A stretch of DNA of 64,000 nt from Thioalkalivibrio sp. ALE31 (GCF_000377405.1 NZ_KB905020.1:1-64000); one strand, 5' to 3'. Shown: positions 34,521 to 45,707, numbered from the stretch's first letter. Translations and numbers: made by a program. Notes: generated from the sequence alone by a model not told the origin.

Positions 34521-35576
34521 ATGAGTACGATGAAGGCGGCGGTTTTCGTCGAGCCGGGTCGGATCGAGATTCAGGATCGGCCCATCCCGGAGATCGGGCC
34601 GACGGATGCCCTGCTGCGGGTGACGACCACCACGATCTGCGGGACCGATATTCATATCCTCAAGGGCGAGTATCCCGTGGAGGCCGGGCGCATCGTCGGG
34701 CACGAACCCGTCGGGGTGATCGAACAGCTGGGGAGCGCGGTGACCGGCTACGAGGTGGGCCAGCGTGTGATCGCGGGGGCGATTACGCCCTGCGGGCAGT
34801 GCCATTCCTGTCAGGAAGGCATCTCCAGTCAGTGCGGTGGCAAGGCCATGGGGGGCTGGCAGCTGGGGAACACGATCGATGGCTGCCAGGCGGAGTACGT
34901 GCGCATTCCCAACGCCCAGGCCAACCTGACCCCGGTGCCGGACGGGCTCAGTGACGAGCAGGTCCTGATGTGCCCCGACATCATGAGCACCGGTTTCGGC
35001 GGTGCGGAGAGCGGGCACATCCATATCGGCGACACGGTGGCGGTGTTCGCGCAGGGCCCGATCGGCCTGTGTGCCACGGCGGGCGCCAAGCTGATGGGCG
35101 CGACCCGGATCATCGTGGTCGATGGTGTGCCGGAACGCCTGGAGACCGCCCGCAAGCTGGGCGCGGATGTGGCGATCAACTTCCACGAACAGGACCCGGT
35201 CGAAGCGATCATGGACCTGACCGGGGGCCGCGGGGTGGATGTGTCCATCGAGGCCCTGGGGCAGCAGGAAACCTTCGAGGCCTGCCTGCGGATCCTGAAA
35301 CCGGGCGGGACGCTATCCAGTCTCGGGGTGTACTCGGGCAAGCTCTCGATGCCGCTGGATGCAATCGCGGCCGGCCTGGGGGACCACACCATCGTGACGA
35401 CGCTGTGCCCGGGCGGGAAGGAGCGCATGCGGCGGCTGATGGAGGTGGTCGCTTCGGGGCGCGTGGACCTGACGCCGATGGTGACGCACCGCTACAAGCT
35501 GGCCGATATCGAGGCCGCCTACGACCTGTTTTCGCATCAGCGCGACGGCGTGCTGAAGGTGGCAATTACTCCGTAG
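34521..35576 (+). CDS. Zinc-dependent alcohol dehydrogenase (MDR family)
   Basis: A 351-residue medium-chain dehydrogenase. Catalytic zinc ligands C40 (TICGTDIH) and the GHE motif (VGHEPVG). The structural-zinc region is atypical: CGQCHSCQEG..SQC is present. The NAD(P)-binding fold is VFAQGPIGLCATAGAKLMGA. It resembles isopropanol/butanediol or threonine dehydrogenase-like enzymes. The start ATG 34521 follows CAGGAGG. The 3' end overlaps the convergent hydrolase gene by 11 bp. The physiological substrate is unknown. Confidence 0.88.
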   Translation: MSTMKAAVFVEPGRIEIQDRPIPEIGPTDALLRVTTTTICGTDIHILKGEYPVEAGRIVGHEPVGVIEQLGSAVTGYEVGQRVIAGAITPCGQCHSCQEGISSQCGGKAMGGWQLGNTIDGCQAEYVRIPNAQANLTPVPDGLSDEQVLMCPDIMSTGFGGAESGHIHIGDTVAVFAQGPIGLCATAGAKLMGATRIIVVDGVPERLETARKLGADVAINFHEQDPVEAIMDLTGGRGVDVSIEALGQQETFEACLRILKPGGTLSSLGVYSGKLSMPLDAIAAGLGDHTIVTTLCPGGKERMRRLMEVVASGRVDLTPMVTHRYKLADIEAAYDLFSHQRDGVLKVAITP

Positions 35577-36213
35577 GGAGCCACTGACGGAACCAGGCCG
35601 CCGCGAGTTCCGCCGCCTGTTCCAGCGTGCCGGGTTCCTCGAACAGGTGCGTGGCGCCGGGGATGATCTCCAGATCGCAACGGGCGGGCATCAGCGCCTG
35701 CGCCTGGCGGTTGAGCTGGATGACGGTGGTGTCGAGGCCGCCCACGATCAGCAGCGTGGGGCTTTGCACCCGTTCCAGGGCGTTACCCGCCAGGTCCGGA
35801 CGTCCGCCGCGCGAGACGACCGCCCGGATCGCTTGTGGCGCGGCCGCGGCGGCCCGCAACGCTGCGGCCGCGCCGGTGCTGGCGCCGAACAGTCCCTGCG
35901 GCAGAGCCGCCAGGGACGGCTGGGCCGTGGCCCATTGGCAGGCCTGCACCAGCCGCCGGCCGAGCAGCTCGATGTCGAAGCGGTTGGCGTAGGTCCGGTC
36001 CTCCTCCTCGGTCAGGAGGTCGAACATCAGCGTAGCCAGGCCGCTGTCCTGCAGGGTGCCGGCGACCTGGTGATTGCGGGGGCTCAGGCGGCTGCTGCCG
36101 CTGCCATGCGCGAAAATGACCAGCCCAATGGGCGACCCGGGCAGGTCGAGGATGCCCTGGTGGGGATCGCCATCCAAGACGAGGCTTACGTTACGGTCCT
36201 CAGCGGGAGACAT
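35566..36213 (-). CDS. Dienelactone-hydrolase-like alpha/beta hydrolase
   Basis: A 215-residue alpha/beta hydrolase. The nucleophile elbow is GLFGASTGAAAALR, with Ser in GxSxG form (GASTG). The acid is probably in GGLDTTV and the histidine in GATHLFEEPG. In other bacteria this domain is often fused to a phosphoribosyltransferase; here the two are separate genes overlapping by 14 bp with the transferase upstream. The substrate is unknown. Confidence 0.85.
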   Translation of the reverse strand: MSPAEDRNVSLVLDGDPHQGILDLPGSPIGLVIFAHGSGSSRLSPRNHQVAGTLQDSGLATLMFDLLTEEEDRTYANRFDIELLGRRLVQACQWATAQPSLAALPQGLFGASTGAAAALRAAAAAPQAIRAVVSRGGRPDLAGNALERVQSPTLLIVGGLDTTVIQLNRQAQALMPARCDLEIIPGATHLFEEPGTLEQAAELAAAWFRQWLPTE

Positions 36214-36853
36214 CGGGGCGTTGCGACTGGTGGACCGAGGCGAGCAAGGCGATCACTTCGTCATCCGAGGTCTGCTCGAAGTCTTCGTAATAAGCTCCGA
36301 CCGACCCGCGGAAATACTCTGGGATATCCAGGGTGACCAGTTCGTCTGCCTCGGTTTCTAGCAGCGCGGCGGTCTCCGCCGGCGCGACGGGGATGGCCAC
36401 GACGAGCTGGCGGGGCCGGCGCTGGCGGGCGTCGCGGATCGCGGCCCGCATGGTCAGGCCAGTCGCGATCCCGTCATCGACGATGATGGCCATTTTGCCG
36501 GTCACCTCCGGCGCGGGTGCCGTGCAGTACAACTCGCGCCGGCGCCGGGCCTCCGAGCGCTCGCGCGCCTCGGCCTGCTCCAGCCAGTCGGGATCCACGC
36601 GCTCCGCCTCGCGCGGATTGCAGACCCGTTCGCCGTGTTCCGGTACGGCACAGATGGCGTACTCGGGGTGGAACGGGTGACCGATCTTGCGCGGGATCAA
36701 AAGGTCCAGCGGCATGCCCAGGTGCCGGGCGACCACAGCGCCCAGCGGCACCCCGCCTCGTGGCAACGCATAGACGACCCCGGGCTGACCTCGATAACGG
36801 TCCAGGGCGCGGGCGAGCCGCTCACCGGCTTCATTGCGGTCTCGGAAGCGCAT
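36200..36853 (-). CDS. Type I phosphoribosyltransferase-domain protein
   Basis: A 217-residue PRTase-fold protein. The PRPP-binding motif is MAIIVDDGIATGLTM, and the flanking ALPRGGVPLGAVVARHLGMPLDLLIPRKIG is typical of the PRTase/hydrolase group. A biosynthetic role is unlikely; these proteins are usually of unknown function. Translation is coupled to the overlapping hydrolase. Confidence 0.87.
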   Translation of the reverse strand: MRFRDRNEAGERLARALDRYRGQPGVVYALPRGGVPLGAVVARHLGMPLDLLIPRKIGHPFHPEYAICAVPEHGERVCNPREAERVDPDWLEQAEARERSEARRRRELYCTAPAPEVTGKMAIIVDDGIATGLTMRAAIRDARQRRPRQLVVAIPVAPAETAALLETEADELVTLDIPEYFRGSVGAYYEDFEQTSDDEVIALLASVHQSQRPDVSR

Positions 36854-36928
36854 GCGGGCACCTCGCGCAGGGGGTTATTCCCGTGAGTGTAGGCCACCGT
36901 ATCGCGCACCGGGGAACGCCAAAAGAAA

Positions 36929-36956
36929 AGGCCCGGGGCCAATGGCGCCCGGGCCT
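36929..36956 (-). terminator. Terminator after the first DUF2892 gene
   Basis: AGGCCCGGG and CCCGGGCCT form the stem. On the minus strand it is followed by TTTTCTTTT. It lies 27 bp past the end of the gene at 36984. Confidence 0.8.
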
Positions 36957-36983
36957 CGCGAGGAGATGGTCTGGTCGAGGGGC

Positions 36984-37187
36984 TTAGTTGAAGGCTTCCC
37001 CGGGCTTCACGCCCATGGCCTTCAGGATCATCGCCAGCGGGCAGAAGCCGGTGAAGGCGGACTGCAGCAGGTTGAAGCCAACGAACAGGGTCAGGATCAG
37101 CCACATCGGGGTGAAGAGCCAGGCGAGGATGGCGCTGATGATCACGACGGTGCCGGCAAAGGCGAGGACGATGCGGTCAATGCTCAT
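36984..37187 (-). CDS. DUF2892 small inner-membrane protein (distal)
   Basis: A 67-residue protein with two membrane helices and a GFCPLAMILKAMG motif carrying the conserved cysteine of the family. Homologues (YgaP C-terminal domain) accompany rhodaneses and sulfide-handling genes. It is 62-70% like its neighbour at 37311 by eye, so the two are tandem paralogues. A good hairpin terminator follows. A short palindrome precedes it (37210). Confidence 0.85.
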   Translation of the reverse strand: MSIDRIVLAFAGTVVIISAILAWLFTPMWLILTLFVGFNLLQSAFTGFCPLAMILKAMGVKPGEAFN

Positions 37188-37209
37188 GGATGATGCCTCC
37201 GGGTTTCGT

Positions 37210-37225
37210 ATTAGTAATCGCTAAT
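37210..37225 (-). promoter_or_regulatory. Palindromic operator-like site
   Basis: ATTAG-TAATCG-CTAAT is a perfect 5-bp-arm palindrome with a 6-base spacer, 23 bases before the start of the 36984 gene. The AT-rich core stands out from the GC-rich surroundings and suits an ArsR-type (sulfide/persulfide sensing) repressor. No regulator is adjacent. Confidence 0.45.
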
Positions 37226-37310
37226 ATGTAGTCTGTCGCCCGTGATTACAAGGGGTGCGGGGCGGTCGCACCCTACGGGGAACGTTGAGCCCAAAGTGGC
37301 CTGTAGGGAC

Positions 37311-37514
37311 TCAGCGGAAGATCTCGCCAGGCTTCAGCCCCATCGACTTCAGGATCATGATCAGGGGGCAGAAGCCGGTAAACGCGGCCTGAATCAGGTG
37401 GACGCCGATAAAGGCCGCGAGCAGCAGCCACCAGGGGCTGACCAGCCAGGCGAGCAGGGCACTGACCAGCACGACGATCCCTGCGAACAACATGAAAAAG
37501 CGGTCTGTGGACAT
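37311..37514 (-). CDS. DUF2892 small inner-membrane protein (proximal)
   Basis: A 67-residue paralogue of the downstream gene: MSTDRFFMLFAGIVVLVSAL, two membrane helices, GFCPLIMILKSMG. The start ATG 37514 is set by AAGGAGG nine bases upstream. It is probably the first of the tandem pair, though the 123-bp gap with a palindrome suggests that the second also has its own promoter. Confidence 0.85.
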   Translation of the reverse strand: MSTDRFFMLFAGIVVLVSALLAWLVSPWWLLLAAFIGVHLIQAAFTGFCPLIMILKSMGLKPGEIFR

Positions 37515-37713
37515 GATGACGCCTCCTTGGGGCAGAGCCCGAGGGGGTTGTCTGCGGGGCGCAGCCCGGGGGAAAGCCGGGCCTGCTGACTCGGCTTCCC
37601 TGTGGGGCGCCTCTGGACAACCTCGTATTTCCGAGATTACACCCCGCGGGGCGATCGTCAAGGTAGGGATGTGCGTCAGGAGAGAACACCACTGGCTGTG
37701 GGAGCCCGAAAAA

Positions 37714-37789
37714 TGGAGCCGGCGACAGGAGTCGAACCTGCGACCCTCTGATTACAAATCAGATGCTCTACCAACTGAGCTACACCGGC
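37714..37789 (-). tRNA. tRNA-Thr (anticodon TGT)
   Basis: A 76-nt cloverleaf. Acceptor GCCGGTG/CGCCGGC, anticodon arm TCTGA-TTTGTAA-TCAGA (TGT), T-arm with GGTTCGACTCC and encoded CCA. Confidence 0.97.
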
Positions 37790-37847
37790 CTGGTGTCGGG
37801 GAGTCGTGCGCCCCGGGCGGGCCCTGGCGGAGGGCCCGAGAAAATGA

Positions 37848-37934
37848 TGGTGCCGGGAGCGAGAATCGAACTCGCACTCTGTTGCCAGAACCGGATTTTG
37901 AGTCCGGCGCGTCTACCAGTTCCGCCATCCCGGC
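37848..37934 (-). tRNA. tRNA-Leu (anticodon CAA)
   Basis: An 87-nt class II tRNA. Acceptor GCCGGGA/TCCCGGC, anticodon arm CCGGA-CTCAAAA-TCCGG (CAA), long variable arm TTCTGGCAACAGA, T-arm with GTTCGATTC and encoded CCA. Confidence 0.96.
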
Positions 37935-38060
37935 TTGTGGGGTGCCGGAGAGATGCCGATGGGTCGGCGTCTCCCCGCGGCACACGGATGTGCCGTCGGA
38001 ATCGCCCTCAACGGGGGTGGATTCCAAAGCAGGCTGCAAAACGCGTTTGCAGCGCTGCGC

Positions 38061-38094
38061 GCGCTGAAAAAGCCAGGTCGACTTTGTTCAGCGC
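38061..38094. repeat. Inverted repeat before queA
   Basis: GCGCTGAA (38061-38068) and TTCAGCGC (38087-38094) flank an 18-base spacer. It lies between tRNA-Leu and queA. It may be part of the tRNA promoter region or a queA leader stem. Confidence 0.35.
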
Positions 38095-38192
38095 GACCGT
38101 AGTGTAGCGCAGGTTTCCCGCGGCAGAAACGGGCTTCGCGGGCCGGGGCATGCCGCGCCGCGCTGGCGTGGCGCGTGGTAGCATCGCGCGCC

Positions 38193-40374
<2,182 letters not shown>

Positions 40375-40458
40375 TCCGCGCGTTATTTTTTGCGCCGTCC
40401 GGCTGCGCTTTTCGCGGCGGGGCGGGGCTCGACCCGAACCGACAGACGGAGTGTTTCG

Positions 40459-40788
40459 ATGGACTTTCTGATTTCTGCAGCGCATGCCCAGGAAGGCGGA
40501 GCCGCCGGCGGCGGCATGATCGAGTTCCTGATCATGATCGTCATTTTCTTCGCGATCATGTACTTCCTGATCATCCGCCCGCAGAGTAAGCGCGCCAAGG
40601 AACATCGCAACATGGTCGAGGCGCTCTCCAAGGGCGACGAGATCGTCACCAACGGCGGTGTGGCCGGCAAGATCACCGAGGTCAGCGACGACTTCATCAA
40701 GGTTGATATCGCCGATGGCGTAAACGTGGCCGTGCAGAAGCAGTCGGTCGCCTCCGTGATGCCCAAGGGCACGCTCAAAGACCTTTAA
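40459..40788 (+). CDS. yajC: Preprotein translocase subunit YajC
   Basis: A 109-residue single-pass protein that associates with SecDF. N-terminal short leader-like stretch (MDFLISAAHAQ), one helix (FLIMIVIFFAIMYFLIIRPQ) and the family RPQSKRAKEHRNMV...GDEIVTNGGVAGKI. ATG 40459 is chosen because the frame upstream is not conserved. 25 bp before secD. Confidence 0.95.
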   Translation: MDFLISAAHAQEGGAAGGGMIEFLIMIVIFFAIMYFLIIRPQSKRAKEHRNMVEALSKGDEIVTNGGVAGKITEVSDDFIKVDIADGVNVAVQKQSVASVMPKGTLKDL

Positions 40789-40813
40789 ACCCCGCCCTTC
40801 AGGGTCTCCGAAT

Positions 40814-42682
40814 ATGCGCAATTCCTATCCGGCGTGGCTGTACGCCCTGATCGTCGTGGTCGTTCTGGGTGCGGGGCTGTACGCCGCGCCCAACCTGTTT
40901 CCGGAGGACCCCTCGGTCCAGATCGGGAATCCGATGACCGGCGAGATCGACGAGAACATCCGGGACCTCATGGGCACCATCCTGGGTGCCCAGGGCGTGA
41001 CGCCGAAGCAGGTCGAGGAGCAGGACGACGGCCAGATATTGCTGCGCTTCGAGACCACCGACGAGCAGTCGGCCGCCGCCGAGATTCTGCGCAACGCCCT
41101 GGACGACAACCATACGGTGGCCCTGAACCTGGCCCCGGCCACGCCGAACTGGCTGCGGGCGATCAATGGCCAGCCGATGGCTCTGGGCCTCGACCTGCGC
41201 GGCGGGGTGCACTTCCTGATGGAGGTGGATCTGGAGGCGGTGATCGGCACGGCGATGGAGCGCTACGCGAACGAGTTGCGCGGGCGCATGCGCGACGAGC
41301 GTCTGTCCTTTGACACGATCGAACGCAGCTCCAGCGACCTCACCGTGATGTTCGGCAACGAGGCGAACTATGAAGCGGCCGAAAGCTGGCTGACCCGCGA
41401 GTACCGCGGCGAACTGGAGTGGGACGTCCGCGGCTCCGGCGACTCCATCCGCATGGTGGCCACTCTGGACGACGACCATCTGACCGAACTGCGGCGGCAG
41501 GCCCTGCAGCAGAATATCTCGACCCTGCGTTCGCGCGTCGATGAACTGGGCGTGGCCGAGCCGATCATTGCCCAGCAGGGCGAGAACCGCATCGTCGTGC
41601 AGCTGCCGGGCGTGCAGGACACCGCCCGGGCCAAGGAGGTGCTGGGTGCGACGGCGACGTTGGAATTCCGTCTGGTCTCGGAATCCGGGGATCCGATGGA
41701 GGCGGCGGAGTCCGGCCGGGCCCCGTCGGGCACGCGTCTGTATCGCGAGCGTGACGGGACGCCGGTGCTGCTGCAGCGCCAGGTCATGCTGACCGGTGAC
41801 TACATCACCGACGCCTCTTCCGGTATTGCGCAAGACACCGGCGGGCCGGCCGTGTTCATTAACCTGGATGGCCAGGGGGCGCGAATCTTCTCGCGGGTGA
41901 CGTCGGACAACGTGGGGCGCCTGATGGCCTCGGTGTTCATCGAGACGACCACCGAGACGGTGGAGGAAGACGGTGAGCAGGTCCTGCGGACCTCGCGCAG
42001 CGAAGAGGTGATCAACGTTGCGCGCATCAACGAGCCGCTGGGTCGGCGCTTCCAGATCTCGGGGCTGGACAGCACCCGCGAGGCACGCAACCTCGCGCTG
42101 CTGCTGCGTGCCGGGGCGCTGGCCGCGCCGATGTCCATCGTGGAAGAACGCACGGTCGGGCCAAGCCTGGGGCAGGAAAACATCGACCGCGGCATGCAGT
42201 CGGTGGTGATCGGTTTTATCGCGGTGATGATCTTCATGATCCTCTATTACCGCGTGTTCGGCCTGATCGCGAACGTGGCACTGGCCCTGAACCTGATCTT
42301 CATCGTGTCGGTGCTCTCGATGCTGCAGGCGACCCTTACCTTGCCGGGGATCGCGGGGATCGTGCTGACGGTCGGTATGGCGGTGGACGCCAACGTGCTG
42401 ATCTTCGAGCGCATACGCGAGGAGATCCGCAACGGGTTGTCGCCACAGGCGGCGATCTCCTCCGGCTATGATCGGGCCTTCACGACCATCGCGGACGCCA
42501 ACGTGACGACGCTGATTGCGGCCCTGGTGCTGTTCCTGTTCGGGACCGGTCCGATCAAGGGCTTCGCGATCACGCTGTCGATCGGGATCATCGCGTCGAT
42601 GTTTACCGCGATCATCGTGACCCGCGCCATCGTCAATCTGACCTACGGGCGCCAGCGCCGGCTGACGCGCCTGGCCATCTGA
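40814..42682 (+). CDS. secD: Protein translocase subunit SecD
   Basis: Proton-motive-force-driven partner of SecYEG that helps late export. The 622-residue protein has one N-terminal helix, the large P1 periplasmic domain with the LGLDLRGGVHFLMEV motif, and five C-terminal helices containing GMAVDANVLIFERIREE. Standard length. 16 bp before secF. Confidence 0.97.
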   Translation: MRNSYPAWLYALIVVVVLGAGLYAAPNLFPEDPSVQIGNPMTGEIDENIRDLMGTILGAQGVTPKQVEEQDDGQILLRFETTDEQSAAAEILRNALDDNHTVALNLAPATPNWLRAINGQPMALGLDLRGGVHFLMEVDLEAVIGTAMERYANELRGRMRDERLSFDTIERSSSDLTVMFGNEANYEAAESWLTREYRGELEWDVRGSGDSIRMVATLDDDHLTELRRQALQQNISTLRSRVDELGVAEPIIAQQGENRIVVQLPGVQDTARAKEVLGATATLEFRLVSESGDPMEAAESGRAPSGTRLYRERDGTPVLLQRQVMLTGDYITDASSGIAQDTGGPAVFINLDGQGARIFSRVTSDNVGRLMASVFIETTTETVEEDGEQVLRTSRSEEVINVARINEPLGRRFQISGLDSTREARNLALLLRAGALAAPMSIVEERTVGPSLGQENIDRGMQSVVIGFIAVMIFMILYYRVFGLIANVALALNLIFIVSVLSMLQATLTLPGIAGIVLTVGMAVDANVLIFERIREEIRNGLSPQAAISSGYDRAFTTIADANVTTLIAALVLFLFGTGPIKGFAITLSIGIIASMFTAIIVTRAIVNLTYGRQRRLTRLAI

Positions 42683-42698
42683 GCGCCGGGAGACCCGC

Positions 42699-43646
42699 AT
42701 GCTTCCGCATCTGAATTTCGCCGAATCGAACATCGATTTCCTGGGCAAGCGCAAGATCACGATCGCCATCTCGCTGATCCTGATCCTCGCTTCCATCGCC
42801 ATGCTCGCAACCCGCGGCTTGAACTTCGGGATCGACTTTACCGGGGGCACCCTGGTGGAGGTCGGCTATCCCGAGGCGGTCGAGCTGGATCCGATCCGTG
42901 AGACCCTCGCGGCCGGGGGCTTTGCCGGGGCCCAGGTGCAGACCTTCGGGACCTCGCGCGATGTGCTGATCCGTCTGCCGCCAAGCGAGGATGACGACGA
43001 TCCTGCCATGCTGTCCAACCGCGTGCTCAATGCACTGCAGGATGGCGGACCGCAGGACCCGGACCTGCGTCGGGTGGAGTTTGTCGGCCCGGCGGTCGGG
43101 GAGGAGCTGCGCGAGCAGGGCGGCCTGGCGATGATTTATGCCCTGGCGGGCATCCTGATCTACGTGGCGGTTCGCTTCGAGTGGCGGTTTTCCATCGGTT
43201 CGGTTCTGGCCCTGGTACACGACGTCCTGATCACTCTGGGGATCTTTTCGTTGCTGCAGCTGGAGTTCGACCTGGGCGTGCTGGCGGCGGTACTGGCGGT
43301 GATTGGCTACTCGCTGAATGACACCATCGTCGTGTATGACCGAATACGCGAGAACTTCCGGGTCCTGCGCAAGCAGGGGACGGAGCAGGTGATGAACAAT
43401 GCCGTCAACAAGACCCTGGCGCGTACCATTGTGACGAGTGCCACGACCCTGCTGGTACTGTTCTCGCTCGCGTTCCTCGGGGGGGCTGCATTGCAGAACT
43501 TCTCGATCGCCCTGATCATCGGGGTCATTGTCGGGACCTACTCGTCCATCTTCATCGCGGCGACGGCGGCCTTGATGCTGGGCGTGGATCGACAGGTCCT
43601 GCTTCCAGTTAAGAAGGAAGGGGCAGAGGAAGATCAGACGCCCTGA
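42699..43646 (+). CDS. secF: Protein translocase subunit SecF
   Basis: SecD partner; 315 residues with six helices. FGIDFTGGTLVEV is the D1 motif, and GYSLNDTIVVYDRIRENF is the D4 motif. The C-terminal tail is acidic (KKEGAEEDQTP). Ends the queA-secF operon with a strong terminator 39 bp on. Confidence 0.96.
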   Translation: MLPHLNFAESNIDFLGKRKITIAISLILILASIAMLATRGLNFGIDFTGGTLVEVGYPEAVELDPIRETLAAGGFAGAQVQTFGTSRDVLIRLPPSEDDDDPAMLSNRVLNALQDGGPQDPDLRRVEFVGPAVGEELREQGGLAMIYALAGILIYVAVRFEWRFSIGSVLALVHDVLITLGIFSLLQLEFDLGVLAAVLAVIGYSLNDTIVVYDRIRENFRVLRKQGTEQVMNNAVNKTLARTIVTSATTLLVLFSLAFLGGAALQNFSIALIIGVIVGTYSSIFIAATAALMLGVDRQVLLPVKKEGAEEDQTP

Positions 43647-43685
43647 GGGGGGCGTCACACCGGGTTGCACGTTGCGGCCCGGAAA

Positions 43686-43720
43686 GAAAAAGCCCGGAGC
43701 CGCAAGGCCCGGGCTTTTTC
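43686..43720. terminator. Terminator of the queA-secF operon
   Basis: GAAAAAGCCCGG and CCGGGCTTTTTC form a 12-bp stem. T-runs exist on both strands, so it also serves the convergent DUF302 gene. Confidence 0.93.
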
Positions 43721-43741
43721 GTGTCGGACGGGCCGCCTGGT

Positions 43742-44269
43742 TCAGAAGGACAGGGCGTTCTGCACGATGCGGTCGACCAGTTTGTTGACGTCGCGCAGGG
43801 CCTCCGCGGAGGGCTCGTCGCCGATCTCCGGGACGCGCTGGTAGCCCACGTAGATGGTACCGGGCTCGTCGGAGAGTTCGTAGATTGCGATCACGTAGGG
43901 GCAGAAGGTGATGTTGTGAGGGTCCGCATCCATGGTCGCGCGCGAGTAGGTGGCGCTGCAGAAATCGACGGACATGCCGTTCAGGTACAGGCCTTCGCCA
44001 CTTTCCTGGTCGGCGGTGCGGTCCAGCATGTCGGCAATGTAGCCGCGATTGTTGATCACCAGTCCCTCGGCGGCGATGGCGTCCTCGATCATCTCGTAGT
44101 AGAAGTCGAACTCGCCCTCGACGCTGTACACCACGCGTTCCTGGGTCTCGATCACGGTCTCGGGGCCGAATGCGTGCGCGGTGCTGGTGGCGAAGCCGAC
44201 GCCAAGCCCGAGGGTGATGGCGAGGGCCGAGGTCCGCAATGCGCGTGTTACGGGGTTGGTCGTTTTCAT
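43742..44269 (-). CDS. Exported DUF302 protein, second copy
   Basis: A 175-residue protein with a signal peptide (TSALAITLGLGVGFATSTAHA) and a DUF302 domain: EGEFDFYYEMIEDAIAAEGL, YLNGMSVDFCSATYSR, TFCPYVIAIYELSDEPGTIYVGYQRVP. It differs from the copy at 22177 in sequence but has the same layout. Periplasmic, function unknown. Confidence 0.82.
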   Translation of the reverse strand: MKTTNPVTRALRTSALAITLGLGVGFATSTAHAFGPETVIETQERVVYSVEGEFDFYYEMIEDAIAAEGLVINNRGYIADMLDRTADQESGEGLYLNGMSVDFCSATYSRATMDADPHNITFCPYVIAIYELSDEPGTIYVGYQRVPEIGDEPSAEALRDVNKLVDRIVQNALSF

Positions 44270-44374
44270 GGTTCCTTCCTCAGGTAGCGGGTTCGAAGGC
44301 TGGATGAGCGAGGGCGGGTGTCGCCGCCAACGCCCCTCGGGGCGGCCGGCACCGCGTTTTCCGGGATGCCGGGT

Positions 44375-44929
44375 TCAGTCGAAGAAATGACCGGCAAACC
44401 GGGTTCGAGGGGCCCAGTAGGGGTTGTCCAGTTGCTCGATACGCACCTGGCCCCGGGAGCTGGGTGCATGTACGAAACGTCCGTCTCCCACGTAGACCCC
44501 GACGTGATCGATTTGACTCCCGTTGATCGCGAAGAACACGACGTCACCCGGCGCCGGGGCGCCGTCGCGCCGCGTGGCGGCCCGGGCCTGGTCGCGAGTG
44601 GTGCGCGGCACGCTGCGACCGGCCTCGCGGTAGGCGCGCTGCACCAGGGCGGAACAGTCGAGTCCGGAGGCGTCGGTTCCCCCGTAGCGATAGGGCGTGT
44701 CCAGGTGCCCCAGGGCCGTGAGGACGACCTCCGAGCGCTCCAGACCGGCCTCGGGTGCGGGACTCATCGGCCCCTGCGGCAGCGGCTGGGGGGTGGCGAT
44801 GGTGGTGGCGGTCTCCGTGCCGCGCGGCTCGGGGCCGGCGCTGCAGGCCGCGAGGAACAGCAGGCCGCTGCCCACCAGAGCGAGGGGCAGGAAGCGCGGG
44901 ACGGTGTTAGAAAAGATCGCGTTCGGCAT
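44375..44929 (-). CDS. NlpC/P60 cell-wall peptidase lipoprotein
   Basis: A 184-residue lipoprotein (lipobox LAAC at about 27-29) with an NlpC/P60 domain. Catalytic Cys in GLDCSALVQRAYREAG, His in DHVGVYVGDGRFVHAP. Cleaves D-iGlu-mDAP links in peptidoglycan (Spr/MepS-like). The start overlaps the upstream DUF4412-like gene by 23 bp. Confidence 0.9.
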   Translation of the reverse strand: MPNAIFSNTVPRFLPLALVGSGLLFLAACSAGPEPRGTETATTIATPQPLPQGPMSPAPEAGLERSEVVLTALGHLDTPYRYGGTDASGLDCSALVQRAYREAGRSVPRTTRDQARAATRRDGAPAPGDVVFFAINGSQIDHVGVYVGDGRFVHAPSSRGQVRIEQLDNPYWAPRTRFAGHFFD

Positions 44930-45707
44930 AGCGGTCGGGGACAGTGAAGAGCTCGGGACTCAGGTCGTCGGTGGAGATGCCCGCGAGGCGAGTGGTCACG
45001 CCGTCGTGTTCGCTGACCTCCAGGGGGATGCCATCCACGCGCGGCAGCAGGGACGCGCCCATCTGCGAGGCCATCGGGCCACCGGCCTCGAGGGCGCTGA
45101 GGGACAGCTCATACAGGCGATCCATCAGGGCGCCCAGGGTGGCGAAGTCGTGTTCCTCCAATCCCAGACGGGCCGGGTCCGACACGCAGACCGTACTCTG
45201 CACCTGACCATCGATCAGGACCTCGTGCTCGTCACAGACGAAATCGCCGATCTCGCGCTGCTCGCCGGTGGTCCGGGTGCTGATTTCGGCATCGAAGCCT
45301 TCCGCGCCGATGCCCAGTTGCGATTCCAGTTGCTGGCGCACCTCCGGCGGAAGCTGCTCCATCTGGCGACGCAGATCGCTGACCATATCGGTCATCGCGC
45401 GCATTTGCTGGTCCATAACCTCGCGGGTCAGCGGGGTGTAGGTCTGTTCGGTGTCGTCCACGACGGTCAGCTGGTCGTTGGTGGCGTCGAACAGCATATA
45501 GCCGGAGGTGCCGCTGATCGCCTCGTTCAGCTCCATGCGAACGATGTCACCGCGCACCAGGATCTGGCTCTCCAGCCCCTCGTCGTCCACATAGTGGAGC
45601 AGGGCATCGGCCTGGGCCGCAGAGCCCAGCGCCAGCAGCCCGCAGGCGGCGAGCGGTGCAAGGGCCTGGCGGAGGCGGTCGAACGGGCCAGTACGGCAAC
45701 GATGCAT
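44907..45707 (-). CDS. Exported protein, DUF4412-like
   Basis: A 266-residue protein with a signal peptide (LAPLAACGLLALGSAAQA) and a stretch like DUF4412 proteins: VRGDIVRMELNEAISGTSGYMLFDATNDQLTVVDDTEQTY. Two cysteines (DFVCDEHEV, STVCVSD) may form a disulfide. The family assignment is tentative. ATG 45707 begins the signal peptide. It overlaps and probably co-transcribes with the NlpC/P60 lipoprotein. Confidence 0.65.
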   Translation of the reverse strand: MHRCRTGPFDRLRQALAPLAACGLLALGSAAQADALLHYVDDEGLESQILVRGDIVRMELNEAISGTSGYMLFDATNDQLTVVDDTEQTYTPLTREVMDQQMRAMTDMVSDLRRQMEQLPPEVRQQLESQLGIGAEGFDAEISTRTTGEQREIGDFVCDEHEVLIDGQVQSTVCVSDPARLGLEEHDFATLGALMDRLYELSLSALEAGGPMASQMGASLLPRVDGIPLEVSEHDGVTTRLAGISTDDLSPELFTVPDRYAERDLF

